Position numbers and translations under genes: made by a program. The notes under the pieces are model-generated. The model saw nothing but the letters and a program-made list of their open reading frames with translations, made no database searches and was not told where the DNA came from. Source: Struthio camelus (taxonomy: Eukaryota > Chordata > Aves > Struthioniformes > Struthionidae). From it: DNA of 64,000 nt. Every line of letters starts with the position of its first letter. The stretch's first letter is position 1. Of this stretch, positions 1 through 12,052 are shown piece after piece. The stretch is taken from contig NC_090944.1 of assembly GCF_040807025.1 (NCBI RefSeq), positions 118,870,738 through 118,934,737 on the forward strand, in the 5' to 3' direction.

Positions 1-1682
1 CACTCAATCCCTGAAGCGGAGCATGTGTAATCAGGGACCAGCTTTGCTTTATTTTTCATGGCTGCAGGCTGGAACTTTGCAGAGTACAATTTAAAGCAAA
101 TTGGTTGAGTATCTTTTGTAGCTTAGAGCATTGTTTGTTATCTTAGTTAAGCATTCTATCTGGCCTAACAGAAAGAAGAAAGAAATAATGCAGGGTGGTT
201 GTTGTTGTTGTTGTTGTTGTTTTTTTCCTTCCCTTGTGTACAACTTCATGTGTCTCCTTCCTCAGTCTGAGACAAAATCTTTAAATGGCCGATTCCAAGT
301 TTCTGGGGCTTTGTATTTGACCTACCTGTGGTAGTGCTGATGGATGTAGTTTTGAGTGGTTCTTGCAGTCTTTAAAGTAGAATTCCTCTTGCCTGTCCTC
401 AACCAACTAACTGCTTGTTAGTCCTCAGCAGAGGCAGTGTTATCAAAGGTGAAAGAATGGTTCCTTGCTCAACAGTCAGTCTTCAAGTTGTTGTCTTCTG
501 GGTACCACAGCCTTTGTTCTCTATCCCAGCTCACCTGCGTCCTCTTCCTTGGAAGCTATCATTGATGGAGAGTTGTAGATCTTCAGTTTCTCCTTATACT
601 TTGCTGCAGAGATCAAGAGGGGCAGGAAGTACAGTGCCAAAGATAACCATTGCTGCTAGGTGTGCTGAAAATAGATCTATGTGGTCAACACTTCCTGAAG
701 ATGACATAATAAGACACGTGATGATTCTGTTCCTATGTCAAACAGCAGTCTAAATTTCATTGAGGAACAGCTTTCTGGTAAAAAAAAAAAAGATATCTTT
801 CATATAGAATGGAAGATAATCTAAGCAAACTTGCTGGCCATAGTAAAGCTCCTTGGAAAAGTTAAAATGAATATAGGGTAGGTTTAATTGGCAGGCTACC
901 TGTTAGAACTTTAGTTTCATGTCTCCTTTTTTGTGGCTTTGATTCTATCTTACAACATAGAGTTATCGTGTCATTTTTCATTTTACTTCAGCATTACTTG
1001 CTTTGATTTATACAGAGTTAGTAATAGCACTGTTCTTATGTTCAGGTGATATAGGAGCATCGGGGCTGTAGAAACAGGTGTTGAGATTCTGCTCTAGCTC
1101 GTGCTTTATCAGCCCGCTGAAGTGATCCTGTGAAACTTAAGTGCACAAGTATCTTCTGCACATAAAAGGAATCCCAGTAGATTCAGTGGCTTACATGTGT
1201 AAGGTTACTTCTGTGCATAAATACTTAGAAAGTCAAGGCTTAAGTTTCAGTCATAAGGAGGTGGGCATGCCGGCATGTAGCTTGCTAGGATGTCCTCATT
1301 TATGTGTTTTTATACATATGTGATTATGTGTATGTGCATAGCTATATAAACACAAGCAGCAGTGTTGCATAAACAAAATGGAGTACAGAACAACTGCATA
1401 TTAGATAAAATGGGGCAGGAAGAACTTAGTTTCGCCTCACGTTCTGTACTATAGATGTAGTGAAGAGTAGCAGCTGAAAATTGTGCAAACTTGACCTGAA
1501 AACGACAGCAGATATGGAGCCTCTGCTCCTCTTGTATTTGTTCACTTTTCAGAATGAACACCCTTTTATAGTTCTGATTTTCTTTTTTAACCTACTGTTG
1601 AAAATAGTGCAAGAATGTTAGATATAAAAAGATTCTGATTATATTGTACAGCCTGGAGTTATCTTTTTTTATTCTGTTTCAG
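1..1682. other. MTIF2 intron or upstream sequence, no exon recognised
   Basis: The four MTIF2 exons downstream are clear, but no earlier MTIF2 exon (G domain, or the Lys/Glu-rich linker before domain IV) can be read here on the plus strand. The stretch holds a GTT microsatellite, an A run near 780 and otherwise unique AT-rich sequence. The open frame from 131 with a poly-Cys run is only the GTT repeat being translated. Confidence 0.6.
198..227. repeat. (GTT)n microsatellite followed by a T run
   Basis: About seven GTT units followed by seven T residues. No coding meaning. Confidence 0.9.
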
Positions 1683-1870
1683 TAACTTGAGTTATACAAA
1701 GCCAATAGTAGTACTGCTTATATATGCAGGTGATGTAGATGGATCTGTTGAAGCCATTCTGAACATTCTGGACAGCTATGATGCTGACGATGAATGTAAA
1801 CTGGATATCATTCATTTTGGAATGGGAGACATCAGTGAAACTGATGTAAGTCTTGCTGAAGCATTTAATG
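1683..1870 (+). CDS. MTIF2: MTIF2 exon (domain IV start, [10 protein letters not shown])
   Basis: Reads [20 protein letters not shown] and continues to AEAFNG; donor GTGAGT at 1871. The alternative acceptor would start the exon at 1730. Confidence 0.88.
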
Positions 1871-3849
1871 GTGAGTGCATATTTAAATATCAATTTACAA
1901 TTAGTATAAAATCTTCTGCTCTCTAATGAAATGGTAGATATTCATTCTGGTTTTGTTTTCTCTGTCATAATTCTAATTATCTTTAATGTAAACTTGCATG
2001 AAGGTTAAAAACGTGTTCTTTAACATTGAAGACCAGCGCAGGTAGGAAAGGCTAGAAATGTAATGAAAAGGAAAGTTTGACTTGTTCGCTTGTTTAATAA
2101 TGACAGTTAATGTTTGAAAACTCTGACTCCTCACTCTGGTTGCTTTATTCTGTTTGAGCAGAGCAAAGAAGCCAGAAAAGTAGTATACCAGTATAAGAGA
2201 ATTTCCTTTTGCTCAGGAAGGTCATTGGAAAGGTTGTATTGGTTTAATACCCATTCCTAACCCTGTGCTCATCACCTGCAGTAAAGGGTATAGGGTTGTT
2301 AATTCGTTGTCATTGGACCTGGCCTCATCTATAAGTGGTAAGAATAAATTGGAGTTCGCTTCAGACTTATTCTAGACAATCAAACTGTTCTTCCAGCCCA
2401 AAGGAGTCGTTTTCCTTTGTTCTGATGAGCTGTGTGTATGCATTAATTTCCACTGTGATGCTTTTTTTTTTTTTTTTTTTTGAAGCCTAATCGTTTTGAT
2501 GCGAGGTTAGTAAAGGATGTGCTGAATGCAACAAGTGAGGGAGACAAACGCTCCCCCCTTTAAAAGGGAAGCGTATGTAAAATGGTGTTTCTTGTATTGG
2601 TGATTGCTACTTTCAGGCTGTGCTGCCAGTTTAACATTACAGAATAGAGGCAGCAGAACTTCACCTATGCAAAAAAGCAATGATCTCTCGTAGCCATCAG
2701 CAGCTGATTGCTTTATTTTGCAGGTGTTGTATATGGATTCAGTGTGAAAGCCAATGAAACTATTAAAAAGCTGGCTGCTAAGAAGGGAATAAAAATTAAG
2801 CTTCACAATATTATCTACCAACTTATTGAAGATGTGAAACATGAGCTAAATAGCAGACTACCCCCATCTGTGGTGGAAAATACAATAGGTGAGTTTTCCG
2901 AGTGGTAAATACATTTTTGCTTCACAGTACGGCCCAAGTTTATTCGCCGATTAAATGTTCCTATTATTTTGAATACTTAATATTCTTCTGTATTTGCTTT
3001 TCTATTTTCTTATAAAGCTTGATAAGTGAAAGAGTATGGCTTGGTTCTAAGGAACAGTAGCTTGTACTTCATGCCCTTTTTTTTTTTTTATTTTTAGGGG
3101 AAGCTTCTGTTCTTGACACCTTCTGTGTAACAGTAGGAAAAAATAAAATTCCAGTAGCTGGGTGCAGAGTACAGAAGGGGCAGCTAGACAAAAAGATGAA
3201 ATTTAAGTTAATCCGTCAGGGAGATGTTATTTGGAAAGGTAAGTGTAACTGCTACAAAAAGCAATGTGTGTTCACATTTGGTATTAGATATGGGTAGTTC
3301 CCTGGGAAGCTGGTGCAAAATGTATGTATGTATCTGAGCACTGTGCAATCCCATATACTAATTTAGGATGGATTTGCCCCAACTAGAGAAAAAGCTGCAA
3401 ATTCACTGTACCCTCGTTATCCAGACCTTTTTCTGACCACCAACTTAGATAGGAAAGCAGTAACAACACAGAGTTTACCTACTGAAAGGGACAGATATCT
3501 GACTCCCAGAGTTTTCATCAACTGCAAGTGGTCACTGTCCCTAGTTTTTCTTGCTTTCATTTTGTGGCTACATGCTGAAACCATAACTGTGTAAGAGGGG
3601 AAAATCAAAACACCCACGTGCTATGATTTGAGTGGGGTCTTCCCCCCCCCCTTTTTTTTTGACATGTTGTTGTCTATAGGATCCTTATCATCATTGAAGC
3701 ATCATAAAGCTGATGTCCAGATAATAAAAACTGGTATGGATTGTGGCATAAGTTTGGACAAGGATATAGAATTCAGTGTTGGAGATGAAATCATCTGTTA
3801 TGAAGAAAAAGAAGTTCAACAGACAACTTCCTGGGATCCTGGATTTTAA
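1683..3849 (+). CDS. MTIF2: MTIF2, mitochondrial translation initiation factor IF-2, 3' terminal exons (partial gene)
   Basis: MTIF2 is the mitochondrial GTPase that places fMet-tRNA on the small mitoribosomal subunit. Only the C-terminal part is in the window, about 220 codons in four exons: 1683-1870, 2724-2888, 3098-3238 and 3680-3849, ending in TAA. Key family stretches are visible: [10 protein letters not shown] (start of domain IV), [43 protein letters not shown] and the terminal TSWDPGF. The three internal junctions are all phase 1, with donors GTGAGT, GTGAGT and GTAAGT and matching AG acceptors, and no frame break is present. The start of the first exon is uncertain: the acceptor at 1681-1682 has the better pyrimidine tract, while one at 1728-1729 would join the usual ...KG|DVDG more neatly. 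The gene converges with RPS27A, with the two stop codons 1.4 kb apart. The G domain lies upstream of the window. Confidence 0.96.
1871..2723 (+). other. MTIF2 intron
   Basis: 853-base intron with a T20 run at 2462-2481. No further exon or small RNA recognised. Confidence 0.85.
2462..2481. repeat. T20 homopolymer
   Basis: Twenty consecutive T inside the MTIF2 intron. Confidence 0.9.
2724..2888 (+). CDS. MTIF2: MTIF2 exon ([11 protein letters not shown] to VVENTI)
   Basis: Acceptor TTTTGCAG at 2723, phase 1 on both sides, donor GTGAGT at 2889. Encodes the [18 protein letters not shown] helix region of domain IV. Confidence 0.95.
3098..3238 (+). CDS. MTIF2: MTIF2 exon (GEASVLDTF to VIWKG)
   Basis: Acceptor TTTTTAG, donor GTAAGT at 3239. 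Encodes [19 protein letters not shown], typical of the C-terminal beta barrel of IF-2. Confidence 0.95.
3239..3679 (+). other. MTIF2 last intron
   Basis: 441-base intron ending in a C-run/T-run pyrimidine tract before the TATAG acceptor. Nothing else seen. Confidence 0.85.
3680..3849 (+). CDS. MTIF2: MTIF2 last coding exon, ending TSWDPGF-stop
   Basis: Acceptor TCTATAG at 3679. Encodes [20 protein letters not shown] and ends in the family-typical WDPGF followed by TAA. Confidence 0.96.
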
Positions 3850-4031
3850 AATACATTTAAATACACCAAACTAAAGGACATGCATTGTTCCTCACTGGAA
3901 CAAAGGCTTAAACTCTTTGCTTCAAGTGAATTTATAAAGCGGCTCCTATGAATCTCTAGACCTGATATTTATATAGCATTGTTCTAATCTTAAATCTTTT
4001 CAAGCAACCAGCTTACCTCCTTGGAATATAG

Positions 4032-4037
4032 AATAAA
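4032..4037 (+). terminator. AATAAA polyadenylation signal, MTIF2 proximal candidate
   Basis: Canonical hexamer 183 bases past the MTIF2 stop codon. Confidence 0.5.
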
Positions 4038-4913
4038 CTAGAAGAATTAATTACAAGCACTTCAGAGGAGTAAAACTGCCAAGCTGTAAATATCTTTCTG
4101 GTGCCCGTCTATTGGAAATCATATGAATGCAATGGTTCCAGTATAGCTGAGCTGCTCCCTTATAATATTGCTATACCATTACCTTCAGTAAAGAAGCAAC
4201 CAGCTTTTTCAGTGTGATGTCTGCATTTTGTTGGGAGGACTCCTCACGTGGCTGGAATTATGTCTACAAGTAGTTAAATGCTCAAGCATAACTTCTTGAT
4301 CTCCTTTGTTTCCTAATTAGAACTATACATGAGGGGAGTAGAGAGAACTTAGAGTAGGCCCCTTTTAAGGATGTTAGCTGAAACAGTTTTTTTTGCTCTG
4401 CCATTGCTACCCAGTATTGCCTTAGAAAGGAGCATGAGTTTACATAGGCAACTACCCCATTCTGTTGATGCTCTGCAGAGGAAAAGATTAGACTTCAGCT
4501 TACAGTAGTATGACAGAAACTTTCATGTTTGACTAGAAAGGGGGAGAAGAGTATTTTTGAAAGTAAGCTTAGGGAGGTTGCTTCTATGATATATATATAT
4601 ATAAAATATAGGGTTCTTCCTGTTAGATGAACCTCACAGAGATGAGCAGAAGTATAGCCCTGGCCATCTTTGCTTAGGCATTTTGGTACCCTCGTCATAT
4701 GTTATCCTTCCATGTGCCTTAGGAAAGCAACTCCACTCTGAAAAAGTAAAAGACTAGAGCACAATTCTAAGAAGTATTCTGCTCTTGAAGAGCTAAAATT
4801 TTCCAACTGTGATGAATATATTCACTGTAATAGGCGGTGTAGCTGAACTATCTAAGCATGGGTTCAAAACTGCAGCAAGTCTCATTTAACAAACCAGTAT
4901 CTTAATAGCCTAG

Positions 4914-4919
4914 AATAAA
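4914..4919 (+). terminator. AATAAA polyadenylation signal, MTIF2 distal candidate
   Basis: Canonical hexamer about 1.07 kb past the MTIF2 stop. Using it would leave roughly 330 bases before the RPS27A poly(A) signal on the other strand. Confidence 0.4.
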
Positions 4920-5253
4920 AGGATTAGAACTAAGCCTTCACTGCTAGCTAACACTACTAAATCAATTAGCAACATAGAAGGAAAAATTGCTTCAGCAGGA
5001 ACATAAATCTGTTCAGCTGACTCTGCTGCCACTTTAAGATACTGCTGCATTATAGACCTAAGAAAAATAGCGTCTCTTACCTAAAGCAGCTCTTGAGAAA
5101 ACTGAAGTTGCTGCCTCAGTTCTAGAGTCAAAGTACAGAAAACCCTAGTTGGCAATCGACATTCAAAGTTCTGTAGATTCCTCTTGCTGATCAATGAAGA
5201 GGAATTATGGTGGAAGGAGAAATAAATCCTTAAACCATAGAGAACTTCAGATT

Positions 5254-5259
5254 TTTATT
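5254..5259 (-). terminator. RPS27A: AATAAA polyadenylation signal of RPS27A
   Basis: On the minus strand AATAAA occurs 12 bases past the RPS27A stop, giving the very short 3'UTR usual for ribosomal protein genes. Confidence 0.85.
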
Positions 5260-5270
5260 GTCTAGTACAT

Positions 5271-7464
<2,194 letters not shown>

Positions 7465-7563
7465 GGCGAGGCGGGGAGGGGCGGCGGGCCCGGGCACCAC
7501 GCGCCGCAGCGGAGCGAGGCCTCACCACCGACCAGCTCGCGGAATGGCGGCTCCCCGAAAGAG
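7465..7563 (-). promoter_or_regulatory. RPS27A: RPS27A 5'UTR with TOP-like start site
   Basis: On the minus strand CTCTTTC at 7563-7557 is a 5' terminal oligopyrimidine-like motif, as expected for translationally co-regulated ribosomal protein mRNAs. About 100 bases separate it from the ATG, with no convincing acceptor between. The start site is inferred from the motif alone. Confidence 0.6.
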
Positions 7564-7636
7564 CGCCGCGCCGTCTCGCACGGGGTTTCCACCCGCGGCA
7601 GAGGAGGGGCGGCGCGCCGCCCCGCCCCGCCCCGCG

Positions 7637-7648
7637 ACTACAGCTCCC
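7637..7648 (+). promoter_or_regulatory. SBS-like element ACTACAGCTCCC
   Basis: Matches the ACTACA-NN-TCCC core of the ZNF143/THAP11 (SBS) promoter motif. It forms a perfect 12-base inverted repeat with the element at 7687-7698. Confidence 0.7.
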
Positions 7649-7686
7649 GACGCGCACCGCCGCCGCGGGTCGCGCTGAGGCCCGCT

Positions 7687-7698
7687 GGGAGCTGTAGT
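7687..7698 (-). promoter_or_regulatory. SBS-like element, inverted copy
   Basis: GGGAGCTGTAGT on plus, that is ACTACAGCTCCC on minus; an exact inverted partner of the previous element. Confidence 0.7.
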
Positions 7699-7734
7699 TC
7701 TTTCCCGCACCGCCGCCCGCTCGAGGTGCCTCAT

Positions 7735-7746
7735 GGGAGTCGTAGT
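7735..7746 (-). promoter_or_regulatory. SBS-like element, third copy
   Basis: Minus strand reads ACTACGACTCCCATGAGG; one mismatch in ACTACA, with the CATG extension often seen in this motif. Confidence 0.6.
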
Positions 7747-7777
7747 CGGAAGCCTGGCGTGCGTGGGAGGGGGGAGA

Positions 7778-7789
7778 ACTACATTGCCC
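7778..7789 (+). promoter_or_regulatory. SBS-like element, fourth copy
   Basis: ACTACATTGCCC followed by GCAATGC, close to the extended SBS consensus. Confidence 0.65.
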
Positions 7790-8142
7790 GCAATGCAGCG
7801 GGGCTGGCTGTGCGGTGCCGCGCCCCGCCTCGCGCGCCCGCTGCCGCCAACGGCCGCCGGGCGGGCGGTTGGGGAGGTGGCGTATGCCTGCGGGGGGGGG
7901 GAGGCTCCTGGCGCTGTCACGTGTCCTGTTGTATCCGGGCTCGTCCTTGTAGCGGTGCGTCGTGCGCGGGCTGCCGGCTCTCGGCGGTGGCTTTTCGCCC
8001 CGCCTCGTTTCTGCGGGAGGTGGTTGCCCTCAGGCAGCCCGGGCTCAGGCCTCTGGGAGGCGGCTTAAAGCTTTGCCTGCGCCCGCGGCCCCGTGCCGGC
8101 TGCGGATCCCCCCACGATCAAGGCCAAGCGTCTCTGAATTTT

Positions 8143-8176
8143 CAGAGTAAATACCTTAGAATTGGGAAAGCCATCG
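8143..8176 (+). other. End of a possible CLHC1 first (noncoding) exon
   Basis: A strong donor, CCATCG|GTAAGTTAG, lies at 8177 just downstream of the CpG island on the CLHC1 side. This would end a 5'UTR exon. The start site is not visible, and the exon is a guess from the donor and position. Confidence 0.35.
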
Positions 8177-9064
8177 GTAAGTTAGGAGCAGAACAGCACT
8201 GAGGTTTACCTGAATTTGGAGATAGTTTGTTAGGAGATGTCTTCTTGTTTGTGAGTTGCATGCTTTAGGGAAAGGGCTAAAGCAGAGTGGATGAAGACCG
8301 CTGCTTGAATACATGAGTGCTAGCTGGTGCTTTTATAATGATTTCAGTTTTTATTCTAAGTTTTTATTTGGGGCACCTATTGAAGAAAGGAGGGAAGAGG
8401 CTTATGCTTCCTGTAAGGAAAGGAGGTCCTAGGCAGCTATGCCAAACCGTTGCACTGGAGGAGATAAACATGCTGTCTTGCCCCCAGCTGTTTTTGAGAA
8501 AGAGGAGATTTCTGGAGAGCATACAAAGATATAATACTGAGTGAAATAGAGAAAGTGGGTTGTACTGAGCAAGGACCACCTGAGGAGTATTACACTATAC
8601 GCGGAGATGCATTTGACAAGGTAACAAGTATTTTCCAGGTAAACGAGCAGTGGGCAAGACTAACAAATAAGGAGTGCTTTGGTGCTGCTTTTTCTCCTGG
8701 GAAAAAGGGTATAAGCCGTTAGGCTGATCGTGGCCCTTTTGCGTTGTTACAGGGAGCAAGGCTTGGTGAGTGACAGGTTCTCCAACATTTTTCATTTATG
8801 TCCCCTGCATATGCTGCAGCCAAATAGAAGCCATAATGATGACTTCATACCGGCGGCAGTTATATTATAATAGGATTTGTGCTTGATAACCACCTTTGTT
8901 AATTTTATGGCAGTTTTGAAATGGTAAAACATTATAAAGCTAACTAAAAAGATCAGGACATAAACACCATATCCTCTGTACTAATGTTAACTGCTCTTCA
9001 GTTAGGTTGAAGAGTTATTGGTGAAGCTTTTGAAGGCCTGTTTGATTCTCTCTGCCTTTTTCAG
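8177..9064 (+). other. CLHC1 5' intron region
   Basis: No recognisable coding exon. The N-terminal ~90 residues I associate with human CLHC1 are not found here or elsewhere in the window. Confidence 0.5.
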
Positions 9065-9145
9065 CCACGGAGATGGGGGATACCAAGAAGGGAAGGAAAA
9101 AAAAGCGAGGGGGATTGATTCCTGCACAGCTGATTTTCCACATAG
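9065..9145 (+). pseudogene. CLHC1: CLHC1 exon relic a
   Basis: Acceptor TTTTTCAG, donor GTAAGA. Contains ATG at 9073; reads GGLIPAQLIFHI and joins in phase to the next relic (G|KQEYETF). It may be internal, since human CLHC1 is longer at the N terminus. Confidence 0.6.
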
Positions 9146-9675
9146 GTAAGAATAAGGGCTACCGGGTGTGCTTTTAAATCCTGAATTGGACTGATACTTT
9201 AAGCCATTAAAATGCACAGGTCTTGCTCCTTTGGTTTTTCACACTTGTAAGTGCTAAGGAGAGCTGGTGCCTGTTTGGAGAAAATATCTTCTGTTACATG
9301 GGAATGGTTTCTGCAGCTGTCTAAATAAATGACAATTGCCTTAGTTTTAATAACATTTGTGATTACTGAATCTAAAGGAAGTTTGGAGCCTGTCTTTCAC
9401 CATGTAAAGCTTTTCTGTATCTTCATCAACTTAAACAATGTTATTTCGTTGTTTTGGCGGCTTCTTTTTTGGAGCTTCTCATAGCTCCAGCAGTGCTATG
9501 GAGCTTGGTCTGAGAAATAGTATTTTTGCCTAGTTTTTTTACTTAAATCTATCGTGAACCATTAGAAAGTTCCAGAAAGTTTTTTTTTTCCTGTTAATTA
9601 TCTCAGTATAAATATTGCATCCAAAAATACATTTACAGATAATAGCCTATGTTGCTGCATACAAGAACAACCTGA

Positions 9676-10502
<827 letters not shown>

Positions 10503-10563
10503 GATAAAGGCTGTTGAGAAGATTTCTACAAAAAGTCAAAATCTGATACTGAGAATTCAAAAT
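10503..10563 (+). pseudogene. CLHC1: CLHC1 exon relic c
   Basis: Acceptor CCTTTTTCAG, donor GTAAGA. Encodes KIKAVEKISTKSQNLILRIQ and Asn, matching the coiled-coil segment that follows the [11 protein letters not shown] region. Phase fits on both sides. Confidence 0.75.
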
Positions 10564-10689
10564 GTAAGAAAGGCACCCTCTAAAAACTTTGACACCCTAG
10601 GGAAAACAGTAAATTCCGCTAAGCGTACCCCAGGTAAATCTAATATTCTGCTAGTCTTACAGGAGGACTGAAGGGTGGCAAATATTCCC

Positions 10690-11300
10690 ATTGGAAATAA
10701 GGACTCCAGGAGAGATTCAGAGAATTACAGATCTGTAAACTAAGATCCAAACAGGACAAACTAAGAAAATTGTGAAGAAATACAGAATGTGTAGGTGCCC
10801 AGAGAAATACAGTTTACTTGCAAAGTGTGACTATGGCCTTTGTTAAGGGAAGTCCTGCTTTGCACATCAGTTAGAGTCCTTTCAAAGGGGCCTGCAAGAA
10901 TGTGGATAGGGTGACATAAGTGATACAATCTGTCTGAATTTTCAAAAGTCTTCAGGAAAGTCTTTGAAGGAAATTAGGCAGCCGTAGGATAAGACGGAAA
11001 ATCTTTGCCTGGATAAATAAATATTTAAAAGATAGGAAATGGAGAGTATGAGTAAGAGGTCAGTTTTCCTATTGGGGGCGGGAGACCTATACTGTTTGGC
11101 ATGCCAATACATGATCTAGATTTGGCATGCCAATACATGCTCTAGAAAAGGATGTCATCTTTGCTGATGGTACTGAGGTATTCAGGATGGCAAGGGTAAG
11201 AGCCAAGTGTGAAGAAATGCAGGAGAATCTTACGAGACTGAATGTCAGCTCAGCACTTGACAGCAGTCAGAAAAGCAAATCAGATATAAGGAACTGTTAG
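10690..11300 (+). mobile_element. Decayed CR1-type LINE fragment (reverse transcriptase region)
   Basis: Resembles the part of CR1 LINEs coding the C-terminal half of the reverse transcriptase: GAGAATTACAGATCTGT, a GATAGGAAATGGAGAGTA...GGTCAGTTTTCC stretch, a TACATGATCTAGA stretch (cf. AATGATCTGGA), then ATCTTTGCTGATGGTACTGA (cf. the F-A-D-D-T coding motif). It is full of stops and indels, so long dead. It sits in a CLHC1 intron in the same orientation as the gene. Boundaries are approximate. Confidence 0.7.
11095..11146. repeat. 26-bp tandem duplication inside the CR1 relic
   Basis: Two adjacent copies of a 26-base unit beginning TTTGGCATGCCAATACATG, differing at one base (GATCTAGA versus GCTCTAGA). 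Confidence 0.9.
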
Positions 11301-11368
11301 GAAAGAAACAGCAGACAAAATAGAGAATATCATTAGACCTCTCTCTCTCTTGCGTCTTGTGACTTGAG

Positions 11369-11557
11369 GTGATCCGAAAGGGATATAGTAGGACTGTATC
11401 TCAAAAGAAGGACCTGGAGGAGACTCGCAACAGAGCAGTCAGGAGCTCGTTAAAGGCATTTTCTTCTCCTTCAGGTCTCAGTATAGAAGAATTGCTCAGC
11501 TTGGATTTTCTTTCTAAATACCTTGCTCAGCTAGACAGAAAGATTCAAATATGTGAA
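11369..11557 (+). pseudogene. CLHC1: CLHC1 exon relic d
   Basis: Follows the acceptor CTTGAG at 11368 in the phase left by relic c. Reads VIRKGYSRTVSQKKDLEETR, later GLSIEELLSLDFLSKYLAQL and DRKI. Family resemblance stops after DRKI; no good donor is seen, and the exon end is approximate. Confidence 0.7.
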
Positions 11558-11945
11558 GCAAGATTGTGCCCCTACTTTGCACTGCATCATGTAGTATTTT
11601 GTATGGAAGCATCTACTTTAATAATAGCTGGACTACCCTTTGAGTAGTACCTTTCCAGGTCTTGCGGACACCGTCCAAGGTGCTAGGTAGTGAGGCAGCA
11701 GAAAGGTAATCAGATGCGTGGGGAAACAAAGTTGCTGCTTCTTACTGCCAAGTTGCTGCTTCTTACTGCCAAGTGCCAAGTGCTGCAGGTTTAAATGTAT
11801 GTCTTTTAAAGGTTTATATTTTTAGTGTTTGAGATTCTTGGGTAGATCACTACCCCATCAACCAACCTTTTACATATATACGGGTGTATTTATTTAGTAT
11901 TCCTGCAATAGATCATATTCTTATTTTTTTCCTTTCTCTTTTTAG
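11558..11945 (+). other. Region where CLHC1 coiled-coil exons are expected but absent
   Basis: 388 bases with no frame resembling the ~100 residues that separate relics d and e in the intact gene. Holds a 21-bp tandem duplication at 11729-11770. Confidence 0.5.
11729..11770. repeat. 21-bp perfect tandem duplication
   Basis: Two adjacent identical copies of AAGTTGCTGCTTCTTACTGCC-type unit (21 bases), followed by a shorter AAGTGCC echo. Confidence 0.92.
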
Positions 11946-12052
11946 GTTCAGTGAATTACTTTCAAGTGGTCAGTATGATGCAGCAGCAACTTCTGCAGCA
12001 AACTCTTCTAGAGGAATTCTCCTTAATGAAGAAACTCTGAGGAAACTTAAAA
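11946..12052 (+). pseudogene. CLHC1: CLHC1 exon relic e, broken donor
   Basis: Reads RFSELLSSGQYDAAATSAAN through GILLNEETLRKLK. Phase and alignment place the junction after 12052, where the sequence is GGAAGA; a GTAAGA donor with T changed to G fits exactly. Confidence 0.85.

Larger units (their letters stand above)
3850..4919 (+). other. MTIF2 3'UTR, probable
   Basis: Follows the MTIF2 stop. Two AATAAA signals lie at 4032-4037 and 4914-4919, so a short and a long 3'UTR are both possible. An (AT)n tract lies at about 4587-4602. The true end cannot be fixed without transcript data. Confidence 0.6.

Noticed and set aside
131-334. Open frame with a poly-Cys run
   Set aside because: It is a translation of the GTT microsatellite and flanks; no relation to MTIF2.
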